From Stenotrophomonas maltophilia (GTDB taxonomy: Bacteria; Pseudomonadota; Gammaproteobacteria; Xanthomonadales; Xanthomonadaceae), in NCBI RefSeq assembly GCF_004920835.1, contig NZ_QFHO01000013.1, positions 52,902 through 116,901 of the forward strand: a stretch of 64,000 nt of DNA, in the 5' to 3' direction. The notes beneath the pieces were generated by a model. That model had not been told where the DNA came from, did not search any database, and saw nothing but the letters and a program-made list of their open reading frames with translations. Made by a program: the position numbers and the translations under genes. This document shows, one piece after another, positions 19,998-28,011 of the stretch (within the stretch, counting starts at the first letter, position 1; each line of letters starts with the position of its first letter).

Positions 19998-20155
19998 GCC
20001 ATTCCATCGCGCCGGCGGCCACCCACGCCGGCGCAGCACCTGCAGTGAGGGCCTGGGGGGAGGTCACGGCAATCCCGGCTGGGCCGGCCGGGAGTCGTCA
20101 AGGAATGATGGCCGCAGTGTTGGTTCGAACCATGACCCAGAAGAGGAATTTCGAC

Positions 20156-22009
20156 GTGATCAAGAAGCAGAACCTTCGCATCAATGTGCTTGCCGCCGCC
20201 GTGCTGTCGATGACGGCCGTCGGTGCCGTCCACGCCGCCGGCCTGCCGACCCGTGAGCCGGTGCGCCAGGCCAGCACCGCCCAACCGGGTGCTGAGCGCA
20301 TCATCGTCAAGTACCGGGCCGGCGCTGCTGCCGCCACCGACCGCTCGGCGAAGCTGTCCACCGTGCAGTCGGCGCTGACCCGGGCCAGCCTGTCCGGCGG
20401 TACCTCACGTGCCAGTACCCTTGGCCCGCAGGTGGTACGCAAGCTCGCTACCGGTGCGGACCTGATCCGCGTGCAGGGCCGCCTGGCCCCGGCCGAACTG
20501 CAGCGCGTGCTGAAGGAACTGAAGGCCGACCCGTCGGTGCAGTACGCCGAAGCCGACGTGAAGCTGCGCCGCACCGAACTGCGTGCCGGCAACGTGCAGC
20601 CGGCGCTGGTGCCGAACGATCCCTTCTACCAGCAGAACCAGTGGCACCTGCACAACGCCGTCGGTGGCATCAACGCACCGGCGGCGTGGGATGTCTCGCA
20701 GGGCGAGGGCATCGTGGTGGCGGTGATCGATACCGGCATCCTGCCGCAGCATCCGGACCTGGTCGGCAACCTGCTGGAGGGTTACGACTTCATCAGCGAT
20801 GCGGAGACCTCGCGGCGCCCGACCAACGATCGCGTGCCGGGTGCGCAGGATTACGGTGATTGGGTCGAGAACGACAACGAGTGCTATGACGGCTCGCTGG
20901 CCGAGGACAGTTCCTGGCACGGCACGCACGTTGCTGGCACCGTGGCCGAGCAGACCAACAACGGCGTCGGCATGGCCGGTGTCGCCTACAAGGCCAAGGT
21001 GCTGCCGGTGCGCGTGCTGGGCAAGTGTGGCGGCTACCTGTCCGACATCGCCGATGCGGTGGTCTGGGCATCGGGTGGCACGGTGACCGGCATCCCGGCC
21101 AACACCAATCCGGCCGAGATCATCAACATGAGCCTGGGCGGCGGTGGCGCCTGTGCCAGCACCTACCAGGACGCCATCAACGGCGCCATCTCGCGCGGTA
21201 CCACGGTGGTGGTGGCCGCCGGCAATGAAACCGACAACGCGTCCAAGTACCAGCCGGCCAGCTGCGAAGGCGTGGTGACCGTGGGTGCCACCCGCATCAC
21301 CGGCGGCATCACCTACTACTCCAACTACGGTACCCGCGTGGATCTTTCCGGCCCGGGCGGTGGCGGCAGCGTCGATGGCAATCCCGGTGGCTACATCTGG
21401 CAGACCGGCTCCAATGCGGCGACCACGCCGGAATCGGGCACGCCGGGCTACATGGGCATGGGCGGTACCTCGATGGCCTCGCCGCATGTGGCAGCCGTTG
21501 CCGCACTGGTGCAGAGCGCGCTGATCGCCAAGGGCAAGGATCCGCTGACCCCGGCGGCGATGCGGACCCTGCTGAAGGAAACCGCGCGTCCGTTCCCGGT
21601 CGCCATTCCGGCGGCCACCCCGATCGGTACCGGCATCCTCGATGCCAAGGCCGCGCTGGCCAAGGCACTGGAAGAACCATGCACCGAGAACTGCGGGCCG
21701 GTGGCCACGCCACTGACCAACAAGGCGGCCATAGGTGGCCTGTCAGGTGCAGCCGGCAGCAGCAGGCTCTACAGCTTCGAAGCGGCTGCCGGCAAGCAGT
21801 TCAGCGTGATCACCTACGGTGGCACCGGCAACGTTTCGGTCTACGTGGCTGAAGGCCGTGAGCCCAGTGCCAGCGACAATGATGCCAAGTCGACCCGTCC
21901 GGGCACCTCCGAGACAGTGCGGGTGACCAAGCCGGTGGCGGCCACCTACTACATCAAGGTGGTGGGTGAAGCGGCCTACAGCGGGGTGAGCATTCTCGCC
22001 ACGCAGTAA
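20156..22009 (+). CDS. stmPr1: Secreted subtilisin-like serine protease (S8), probable StmPr1
   Basis: Extracellular alkaline serine endopeptidase. The precursor is 617 residues from the GTG at 20156, which has an aagagga Shine-Dalgarno 8 nt upstream and gives a textbook signal (VIKKQNLRINVLAAAVLS..AVHA). An ATG at 20132 would add 8 residues but has no Shine-Dalgarno. An inhibitor-like propeptide of about 120 residues (ERIIVKYRAG, SVQYAEADVKLR) precedes the catalytic domain: Asp in VVAVIDTGILP, His in WHGTHVAGTV, Asn in AAGNETDN, Ser in GTSMASPHVAA. A C-terminal PPC-type beta domain (about 535-617) contains RLYSFEAAAGK. There is no outer-membrane barrel, so it is not an autotransporter; export by the adjacent Xps system is expected. 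The identification as StmPr1 rests on domain plan, size and location beside xps genes. Confidence 0.85.
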   Translation: MIKKQNLRINVLAAAVLSMTAVGAVHAAGLPTREPVRQASTAQPGAERIIVKYRAGAAAATDRSAKLSTVQSALTRASLSGGTSRASTLGPQVVRKLATGADLIRVQGRLAPAELQRVLKELKADPSVQYAEADVKLRRTELRAGNVQPALVPNDPFYQQNQWHLHNAVGGINAPAAWDVSQGEGIVVAVIDTGILPQHPDLVGNLLEGYDFISDAETSRRPTNDRVPGAQDYGDWVENDNECYDGSLAEDSSWHGTHVAGTVAEQTNNGVGMAGVAYKAKVLPVRVLGKCGGYLSDIADAVVWASGGTVTGIPANTNPAEIINMSLGGGGACASTYQDAINGAISRGTTVVVAAGNETDNASKYQPASCEGVVTVGATRITGGITYYSNYGTRVDLSGPGGGGSVDGNPGGYIWQTGSNAATTPESGTPGYMGMGGTSMASPHVAAVAALVQSALIAKGKDPLTPAAMRTLLKETARPFPVAIPAATPIGTGILDAKAALAKALEEPCTENCGPVATPLTNKAAIGGLSGAAGSSRLYSFEAAAGKQFSVITYGGTGNVSVYVAEGREPSASDNDAKSTRPGTSETVRVTKPVAATYYIKVVGEAAYSGVSILATQ

Positions 22010-22035
22010 GCTTGAACTGTCGTAGTTGAATGGCC

Positions 22036-22069
22036 GAAGCCCGTCATCCCATGTGACGGGCTTCGTCTT
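22036..22069 (+). terminator. Terminator between the protease and the type II secretion operon
   Basis: The arms gaagcccgtca (22036-22046) and tgacgggcttc (22054-22064) form a perfect 11-bp stem with a 7-nt loop, followed by gtcttttt. It separates the protease from gspE, so the two are independent transcription units. Confidence 0.85.
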
Positions 22070-22145
22070 TTTACGAAAGGTGGCGCAGGGGCGGCGGAAA
22101 TCATGGCTTAACTGCTAAAGTCGAACCGATTGACAGGAGAGTCAT

Positions 22146-23867
22146 GTGAACGCGCTTGCTGCAACCGCCGCCGACACCGCCGAAGGTCGCATCCTGGATG
22201 CGTTGCTGGCGCGTGGCCGGCTGAAGGAAGGCGACCTGGCACGGGCGCGGCCGCTGCACGCCGAAGCCGGTGGCAGCCTGCTCGGCCTGCTGGTGCGGCT
22301 GGGGCTGGTCTCCGAACGTGACCAGGCGCAGGCCAGCGCCGAGGTGCTGGGGCTGCCGCTGCTGGAAGGCAAGCAGCTGCCCGAGGCGCCGCCACAGGGG
22401 CTGGCCGAGGGCCTGCCGCTGTCGCTGCGCTTCCTCAAGCAGTTCCATGTGTGCCCGTTGGCGCTTGATGAACAGGGCGTGCGGCTGTGGCTGGCCGATG
22501 CCCACGATCCCTATCCGCAGCAGGCCGTGCAGCTGGCATTGGGCGTACCGGTGACGCCAGTGCTGGGCATGCGCGCCGAGATCGATGATCTGGTCGAGCG
22601 CTGGTTCGGCCAGGGCCGTAGTGCGATGGGCGCGATTGTCGAGACCGCCGATGGCGAGGGCGGTGCGGTGGATGACATCGAGCACCTGCGCGACCTTGCC
22701 TCGGAAGCGCCGGTGATCCGCCTGGTCAACCTGGTGATACAGCGCGCGGTGGAGCTGCGCGCCTCGGACATCCATGTCGAACCGTTCGAAAGCCGGTTGA
22801 AGGTCCGTTACCGCGTCGATGGCGTGCTGGTGGAGGGCGAAAGCCCGCCGGCCAACCTCACCGCGGCGGTGATCAGTCGCATCAAGATCATGGCCCGGCT
22901 CAACATCGCCGAGCGCCGCCTGCCGCAGGATGGCCGCATCATGCTGCGCGTGCAGGGCAAGGAACTGGACCTGCGCGTCAGTACCGTGCCGACCGCGCAC
23001 GGCGAAAGCGTGGTGATGCGCCTGCTCGACCGCGAAACGGTGGTGTTCGATTTCCACCGCCTCGGCTTCACCGACGCCTTCCTGCCGCAGTTCCGCAAGG
23101 TGCTGGAACAGCCGCACGGCATCCTGCTGGTGACCGGCCCGACCGGTTCGGGCAAGACCACCACGCTCTATACCGCGCTGAGCCAGCTGAACACTGCCGA
23201 CGTCAAGATCATCACGGTCGAAGACCCGGTCGAGTACCAGATCGAGGGTATCAACCAGATCCAGGCCAAGCCGCAGATCGGGCTGGACTTCGCCAATGCC
23301 CTGCGCAGCATCGTGCGCCAGGACCCGGACATCATCATGATCGGCGAAATGCGCGACCTGGAAACCGCGCGCATCGCGATCCAGTCGGCGCTGACCGGCC
23401 ACCTGGTGCTGTCCACCCTGCATACCAACAATGCGGCCGGCGGCATCACCCGCCTGCTCGACATGGGCGTGGAAGACTATCTGCTCACCTCCACCATCAA
23501 CGGCATCCTCGCCCAGCGCCTGGTGCGCCGGCTGGAACCGACCCACGCCGAACGCTACGAAGCCTCGCCGGAGGAGATCGAACGCTTCGAACTGCGCCGC
23601 CTGCAGCCGCAGGGGCCGATCCACCTGTACCGCCCGAAGCCCTCGGCGCTGGCACCGACCGGCTACCTGGGACGTACCACCATCATGGAATTCCTGGTGA
23701 TGAACGACGCGCTGCGGCGTGCGGTGATGCGCCGTGATGGCATGGGCGAGATCGAGCGCATCGCCCGCGAGGCCGGCATGCGCACCATGTACGAGGATGG
23801 CCTGTCCAAGGCGCTGAGCGGGCAGACGACCATCGAGGAAGTGCTGCGCGTGACCGAGGAAAGCTGA
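22146..23867 (+). CDS. xpsE: Type II secretion ATPase GspE (XpsE)
   Basis: Cytoplasmic hexameric ATPase that powers pseudopilus assembly of the type II secretion system. The 573-residue protein starts at a GTG with aggag upstream. Residues about 10-150 form the N1/N2 T2SSE_N region, with LLGLLVRLGLVSERDQAQASAEVLGL resembling MshEN repeats. The ATPase core follows: Walker A TGPTGSGKTTT near residue 330, Asp box ITVEDPVEYQ, Walker B DPDIIMIGEMRD, His box LSTLHTNNAA. The segment where many GspE proteins have two CxxC pairs (between LVRRLEPTH and GYLGRTTIMEF) contains no cysteine. It is first gene of the E-F-G-H-I-J-K-L-M-N-D operon. Confidence 0.95.
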   Translation: MNALAATAADTAEGRILDALLARGRLKEGDLARARPLHAEAGGSLLGLLVRLGLVSERDQAQASAEVLGLPLLEGKQLPEAPPQGLAEGLPLSLRFLKQFHVCPLALDEQGVRLWLADAHDPYPQQAVQLALGVPVTPVLGMRAEIDDLVERWFGQGRSAMGAIVETADGEGGAVDDIEHLRDLASEAPVIRLVNLVIQRAVELRASDIHVEPFESRLKVRYRVDGVLVEGESPPANLTAAVISRIKIMARLNIAERRLPQDGRIMLRVQGKELDLRVSTVPTAHGESVVMRLLDRETVVFDFHRLGFTDAFLPQFRKVLEQPHGILLVTGPTGSGKTTTLYTALSQLNTADVKIITVEDPVEYQIEGINQIQAKPQIGLDFANALRSIVRQDPDIIMIGEMRDLETARIAIQSALTGHLVLSTLHTNNAAGGITRLLDMGVEDYLLTSTINGILAQRLVRRLEPTHAERYEASPEEIERFELRRLQPQGPIHLYRPKPSALAPTGYLGRTTIMEFLVMNDALRRAVMRRDGMGEIERIAREAGMRTMYEDGLSKALSGQTTIEEVLRVTEES

Positions 23868-23891
23868 TGCGCGCAGGACGCAGGGGCTGAC

Positions 23892-25112
23892 ATGCCGAAC
23901 TACCGCTACAAGGCGCTCAACACGCACGGCGAGATCTTCGACGGGCAGATGGAAGCGGCCAGCGAGGCCGAGCTGGTCGCGCGCCTGCAGGACCAGGGCC
24001 ACCTTCCGATGGAGACGCAGCTGGCTGACGGCGGGGCGATCGGCGGCAGCACCTGGCGCAACCTGTTCCGCCAACGCCCGCTGCAGGGCGCGGCACTGCT
24101 GCAGTTCACCCAGCAGCTGGCGACACTGCTCGGTGCCGGCCAGCCACTCGACCGCGCGCTGTCGATCCTGCTCGGCCTGCCGGAAGACGAACGTTCGCGG
24201 CGTGCGATCACCGACATCCGCGACGTGGTGCGCGGTGGTGCGCCGCTGTCCACTGCGCTGGAGCGTCAGCACGGGCTGTTCTCGCGCCTGTACGTGAACA
24301 TGGTGCGCGCCGGCGAGGCGGGTGGCAGCCTGCACGACACCCTGCAGCGGCTGGCTGACTACCTTGAACGCAGCCGTGCGCTGCAGGGCAAGGTGATCAA
24401 CGCGCTGGTGTACCCGGCCATCCTGCTGGTGGTGGTGGGCGGTGCACTGCTGTTCCTGCTCGGCTATGTGGTGCCGCAGTTCGCGCAGATGTACGAGAGC
24501 CTGGACGTGGCGCTGCCGTGGTTCACCAACGCGGTGCTGCAGTTGGGCCTGTTCGTGCGCGACTGGTGGGTGCTGCTGCTGGTGGTGCCCGCCGTGCTGG
24601 CGCTGTTCTTCGAACGCAAGGCGCGGCAACCGGTGTTCCGCCTGGCGCTGGATGGCTGGCTGCTGCAGCGGCGCGGCATCGGCCGACTGCTGGGCGAACT
24701 GGAAACCGCACGGCTGGCACGCACGCTGGGTACCCTGTTGCGCAACGGCGTGCCATTGCTGGGCGCGCTGGGCATCGCCCGCAACGTGCTGGGCAACCGC
24801 GCGCTGGCCGCCGATGTCGAGGCCGCCGCGGATGAAGTGAAGAACGGCGCCGGCCTGTCGCTGGCGCTGTCGCGCGGCAAGCGGTTCCCGCGGCTGGCCC
24901 TGCAGATGATCCAGGTGGGCGAGGAATCCGGCGCACTCGATACCATGCTGCTGAAGGCGGCCGATACCTTCGAACAGGACAGTGCCCGCCGCATCGACCG
25001 CCTGCTGGCAGCGATGGTGCCGGCGATCACTCTGGTGCTGGCCTCGGTGGTCGGTGCGGTGATCGTGGCCGTGCTGGTGCCGCTGTACGACCTGACCAAT
25101 GCCATCGGTTGA
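23892..25112 (+). CDS. xpsF: Type II secretion inner-membrane platform protein GspF (XpsF)
   Basis: Polytopic platform protein that couples the GspE ATPase to pseudopilin polymerisation. The 406-residue protein begins MPNYRYKALNTHGEIFDG. It shows two copies of the T2SSF cytoplasmic domain (about 70-190 and 270-395), each followed by membrane helices: VIYPAILLVVVGGALLFLLGYVV-type and LLLVVPAVLALFF near the middle, and a last helix at ITLVLASVVGAVIVAVLVPLY. The glycine/glutamate motif GEAGGSLHDTLQRLADYLE and its repeat GEESGALDTMLLKAADTFE are the family signatures. It lies 24 nt after xpsE. Confidence 0.95.
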   Translation: MPNYRYKALNTHGEIFDGQMEAASEAELVARLQDQGHLPMETQLADGGAIGGSTWRNLFRQRPLQGAALLQFTQQLATLLGAGQPLDRALSILLGLPEDERSRRAITDIRDVVRGGAPLSTALERQHGLFSRLYVNMVRAGEAGGSLHDTLQRLADYLERSRALQGKVINALVYPAILLVVVGGALLFLLGYVVPQFAQMYESLDVALPWFTNAVLQLGLFVRDWWVLLLVVPAVLALFFERKARQPVFRLALDGWLLQRRGIGRLLGELETARLARTLGTLLRNGVPLLGALGIARNVLGNRALAADVEAAADEVKNGAGLSLALSRGKRFPRLALQMIQVGEESGALDTMLLKAADTFEQDSARRIDRLLAAMVPAITLVLASVVGAVIVAVLVPLYDLTNAIG

Positions 25113-25161
25113 CGATGGATTCCTACGCAACCCCGACACTTCGTAACTGAAAGGACCGACC

Positions 25162-25605
25162 ATGATTGCTTCCCGTCGACCGATCCGCCTTTCCTTCACC
25201 GCCGCGCGCAACCAGTCAGGCATGAGCCTGCTGGAAATCATCATCGTCATCGTGCTGATCGGTGCGGTGCTGACCCTGGTCGCGAGCCGCGTGCTGGGCG
25301 GCGCCGATCGCGGCAAGGCCAACATCGCCAAGGCGCAGGTGCAGACCGTCGCGTCCAAGGTCGACAACTACCAGATCGATACCGGCAAGCTGCCTGGCTC
25401 GCTCAACGATCTGGTGACCGCACCGGCGGGCGTCGGCGGCTGGCTGGGTCCGTATGCCAAGCCGGCTGACCTGAACGATCCGTGGGGCCACGCGCTGGAA
25501 TACCGTGCGCCGGGTGAAGGCCAGCCGTACGAGCTGATCAGCCTCGGCAAGGATGGCAAGGCCGGCGGCAGCAGCGTCGACGCCGACATCCGCTACCAGC
25601 CTTGA
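25162..25605 (+). CDS. xpsG: Major pseudopilin GspG (XpsG)
   Basis: Main subunit of the periplasmic pseudopilus that pushes substrates through the secretin. The precursor is 147 residues with a 19-residue leader ending QSG; prepilin peptidase would cut before MSLLEIIIVIVLIG, with the key Glu at mature position 5. The C-terminal domain contains the conserved KVDNYQIDTGKLPGSLNDL and DPWGHALEYRAPGE calcium-site region of GspG proteins. The mature N-terminal residue is Met instead of the commoner Phe. PilD, the peptidase, is not in the window. A Shine-Dalgarno gaaagga lies upstream of the ATG. Confidence 0.95.
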   Translation: MIASRRPIRLSFTAARNQSGMSLLEIIIVIVLIGAVLTLVASRVLGGADRGKANIAKAQVQTVASKVDNYQIDTGKLPGSLNDLVTAPAGVGGWLGPYAKPADLNDPWGHALEYRAPGEGQPYELISLGKDGKAGGSSVDADIRYQP

Positions 25606-25611
25606 TCCTGC

Positions 25612-26106
25612 ATGACGTATTTCCTGCCGCGCCGGCTGCCTCGCCCGCGCCTGCACGGCAGGCGCGCAGCGGGCCTGTCGCTGCTGGAAATGCTGCTGGT
25701 GATCGCGCTGATTGCAGCGATCGGCCTGATCACTGCTGCCGGCCTGTCACGTGGCTTTGCCGGCATGCAACTGCGCAGTGCCGGCAAGGACATCGCCAAC
25801 CAGCTGCGGGTGGTACGCGCGCAGGCGATCACCCGGGGTGAACCGCAGCGCTTCGTGATTGAACCGGCGCGACGCCGCTGGGAAGGTGCCAATCAACGCC
25901 AGGGTGAAGTGCCTGCGCAGCTGCAGGTGCAGTTCGAAGGCGCCGCGCAGCTGGCCACCGCACCGGGGCAGGGCGTGATCGAGTTCCATCCCGATGGTGG
26001 TTCCAGTGGCGGCCGCATCCGCCTGCAGCGCGACGGTGCCGAGTGGCGCATCGATGTTGGCTGGCTGACCGGCGAAGTGCGCTCCGGCCCATGGCGGGCG
26101 CAATGA
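25612..26106 (+). CDS. xpsH: Minor pseudopilin GspH (XpsH)
   Basis: Minor pseudopilin of the type II secretion pseudopilus. The 164-residue precursor has a long basic leader (RRLPRPRLHGRRAAG) cut before LSLLEMLLVIALIAAIG, again with Glu at position 5. The globular part has the GspH features RSAGKDIANQLRVVRAQAITRGE and a late GGRIRLQRDGAEWRIDV strand pair. The start is 6 nt after the xpsG stop, and the stop overlaps the xpsI ATG by 4 nt. It is read as GspH rather than FimT by position in the operon. Confidence 0.9.
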   Translation: MTYFLPRRLPRPRLHGRRAAGLSLLEMLLVIALIAAIGLITAAGLSRGFAGMQLRSAGKDIANQLRVVRAQAITRGEPQRFVIEPARRRWEGANQRQGEVPAQLQVQFEGAAQLATAPGQGVIEFHPDGGSSGGRIRLQRDGAEWRIDVGWLTGEVRSGPWRAQ

Positions 26107-26522
26107 AGCGGCGTGCGCGTGGCTTCACCCTGCTGGAAGTGATCATCGCCTTCGCCCTGCTCGGGTTGGCGCTGACGCTGCTGCTGGGCAGCCTGTCCGG
26201 TGGTGCGAAGCAGGTACGCGAGGCCGGGCTGCGCACGCGCGCGGTGCTGCATGCGCAGTCGCTGCTGGCCGAGACGGGAGTCGCCACGCCGCTGCAGGTC
26301 GGCCGCCAGCAGGGCGACTGGGAGCAGGGCCGCTATCACTGGGAACTGCAGGTGCAGCCGTGGGTGGAGCCGCGTGCAGGTAGCGTGGTGCAGTCACAGT
26401 CGCCGGGTGCGCCCTGGCTGGCCGAGCTGCAGCTGCAGGTGCGCTGGGGTGACAGCGAGCGCGAACAGCTGCGCTGGCGCAGCCTGCGCCTGTTGCCGCC
26501 GGATCTAGAGAGCGCGCGATGA
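26103..26522 (+). CDS. xpsI: Minor pseudopilin GspI (XpsI)
   Basis: Minor pseudopilin that, with GspJ and GspK, nucleates the pseudopilus tip. The 139-residue precursor has a short KRRARG leader followed by FTLLEVIIAFALLGLALTL (Phe+1, Glu+5). The open frame extends to 26043, but the ATG at 26103 gives the canonical short leader and forms an ATGA overlap with xpsH. The mature C-terminal domain is small, about 110 residues, with a WEQGRYHWELQVQPW strand. It overlaps xpsJ by 4 nt. Confidence 0.9.
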   Translation: MKRRARGFTLLEVIIAFALLGLALTLLLGSLSGGAKQVREAGLRTRAVLHAQSLLAETGVATPLQVGRQQGDWEQGRYHWELQVQPWVEPRAGSVVQSQSPGAPWLAELQLQVRWGDSEREQLRWRSLRLLPPDLESAR

Positions 26523-27151
26523 AACGGCGCGCTGCGGGTTTCACCCTGATCGAGGTGATGCTGGCCACGGTGCTGCTGGCCGGCGGCCTGGCCCTGGCAT
26601 TCGCCAGCGTGCGCTCGGCGATGGCGGTCAGCCAGCGCGGCGAGCAGATCGCTGCCGAGAGCGAACGCATGCGCGCGGTGCAGGCGCTGCTGCGGCGTCA
26701 GCTGGCCGGCGCGCTGCGCACACCGCTGGAAGTACCCGACCCCACCCGTGAGCCGATCTTCTTCCAGGGCGAAGAACAGCGCATGCTGTTCGCCGCCGAC
26801 CTGCCCGGCTATCTCGGCCGCGGCGGACCGTACCTGCACGCGTTGCAGGTGGACGGCCGCAGTGGCCAGCAGCGCCTGCTGCTGGACCTGGTGCTGCTGC
26901 AGGAGGGCGAGCGCATCGCAGAAACGCCGCCGCGTCCACCGGAAGTGCTGGTGGACGGCCTGAAGTCGGTGCAACTGCGCTATCGCGGCATTGACGCCAG
27001 CACCGGCCAGGTGACCGATTGGCTGCCGCGCTGGGACGATACGCGGCGCCTGCCGATGCTTGTGGAAGTACAGATCGTGCCGGCCAAGGGCGCGCCCTGG
27101 CCGGTGCTGGTGGTCGCACCGCGTGCCGGTGGCAGCGGAGGTGCGCGATGA
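26519..27151 (+). CDS. xpsJ: Minor pseudopilin GspJ (XpsJ)
   Basis: Part of the GspI-J-K tip complex. The 210-residue precursor begins MKRRAAG|FTLIEVMLATVLLAGGLAL with Glu+5. The C-terminal domain carries the GspJ-like LKSVQLRYRGIDASTG and LPMLVEVQIVPAKG strands, the edge strands expected before the stop. The ATG overlaps the xpsI stop by 4 nt, and its own stop overlaps xpsK in the same way, so H-I-J-K-L is a chain of translationally coupled cistrons. The length is normal. Confidence 0.9.
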   Translation: MKRRAAGFTLIEVMLATVLLAGGLALAFASVRSAMAVSQRGEQIAAESERMRAVQALLRRQLAGALRTPLEVPDPTREPIFFQGEEQRMLFAADLPGYLGRGGPYLHALQVDGRSGQQRLLLDLVLLQEGERIAETPPRPPEVLVDGLKSVQLRYRGIDASTGQVTDWLPRWDDTRRLPMLVEVQIVPAKGAPWPVLVVAPRAGGSGGAR

Positions 27152-28011
27152 ACCGGCAGGGTGGCGCCGCGCTGGTGCTGGTGTTGTGGCTGATCGCGTT
27201 GATGACTGCACTGGTCGGCGCCTTTGCACTGAGCGCGCGGGTCGAGCACCTGCAGCAGCGGGTGCTGGATGACGACGCGCGCGGCCAGGAGCGTGCACGG
27301 GCCGGCCTGGAATACGCGCTGATGCGCCTGTCCGCCGATCCGCAGCGGGCCCCGTGGCGGGCCGATGGCCGTACCTATCGCTGGACGTTCGATGACGCCA
27401 GCATCGAGATCAAGGTGCTGGACGAGAACGGCAAGATCAACCTGAATCTGGCCGATGTGGCTCTGCTGACCGCTTTCCTCAAGGCGCTGGGCGAAGACGA
27501 AGGAGCCGCACGGCAGCTGGCCGGTGCCATCGTCGACTGGCGCGACGAGGACAGTCTGCTGCAGCCCGGTGGCGGTGCCGAGGCGCCCGACTATGCCGCG
27601 GCCGGGTTGCCGTATGGCCCGCGCAACAAGCGTTTCGAGACCCTGGGCGAACTGCAGCGGGTACTCGGCATGCCCGGGCCGTTGTACCAGAAGATGCTGC
27701 CGCACCTGACCCTGTACAGCCGCCAGGCACGCCCGGATCCGCAGTTCGCCAGCGCACCGGTGCTGACCGCATTGGGGCTGGATGCCGACACCGTGCTGGC
27801 CCAGCGCGCCCAGCAGGAGCGTGATGCCGATACCGCTGCGGGTGCGACAACGCTTGCCAGCAGCAGTGGCACCTATAGTATCGAGTCCCGTGTCATCGAC
27901 GGCAGTGGACGCCGGTCGGTGTTGCAGGCAGTGGTTCGCAATGGCTCGGGCGGGGTTCCCGGGCGGTCCTACACAGTGCTTCGCTGGGAGCAGGGAATGA
28001 CAGCAAGATGA
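27148..28011 (+). CDS. xpsK: Minor pseudopilin GspK (XpsK)
   Basis: Tip pseudopilin with the large alpha-helical insert. The 287-residue precursor starts MNRQGG|AALVLVLWLIALMTAL; unlike the other pseudopilins it lacks Glu+5, as is normal for GspK, so it caps the fibre. The segment VLDENGKINLNLAD is the GspK signature, followed by the helical domain (AIVDWRDEDSL) and RFETLGELQRVLGM. The ATG at 27148 lies inside the xpsJ stop region (ATGA overlap). The open frame reaches back to 27019, but the upstream part is xpsJ in another frame. Confidence 0.9.
   Translation: MNRQGGAALVLVLWLIALMTALVGAFALSARVEHLQQRVLDDDARGQERARAGLEYALMRLSADPQRAPWRADGRTYRWTFDDASIEIKVLDENGKINLNLADVALLTAFLKALGEDEGAARQLAGAIVDWRDEDSLLQPGGGAEAPDYAAAGLPYGPRNKRFETLGELQRVLGMPGPLYQKMLPHLTLYSRQARPDPQFASAPVLTALGLDADTVLAQRAQQERDADTAAGATTLASSSGTYSIESRVIDGSGRRSVLQAVVRNGSGGVPGRSYTVLRWEQGMTAR

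Noticed and set aside
16374..20039. A 1,221-codon open frame antisense to the adhesin
   Set aside because: Arises from the repetitive, GC-rich coding sequence on the other strand; low-complexity Ala/Gly/Arg composition.
22101..25367. A 1,088-codon open frame antisense to xpsE-xpsF
   Set aside because: It spans two intact sense genes with clear family motifs; composition is of the shadow type (His/Gln/Arg-rich).
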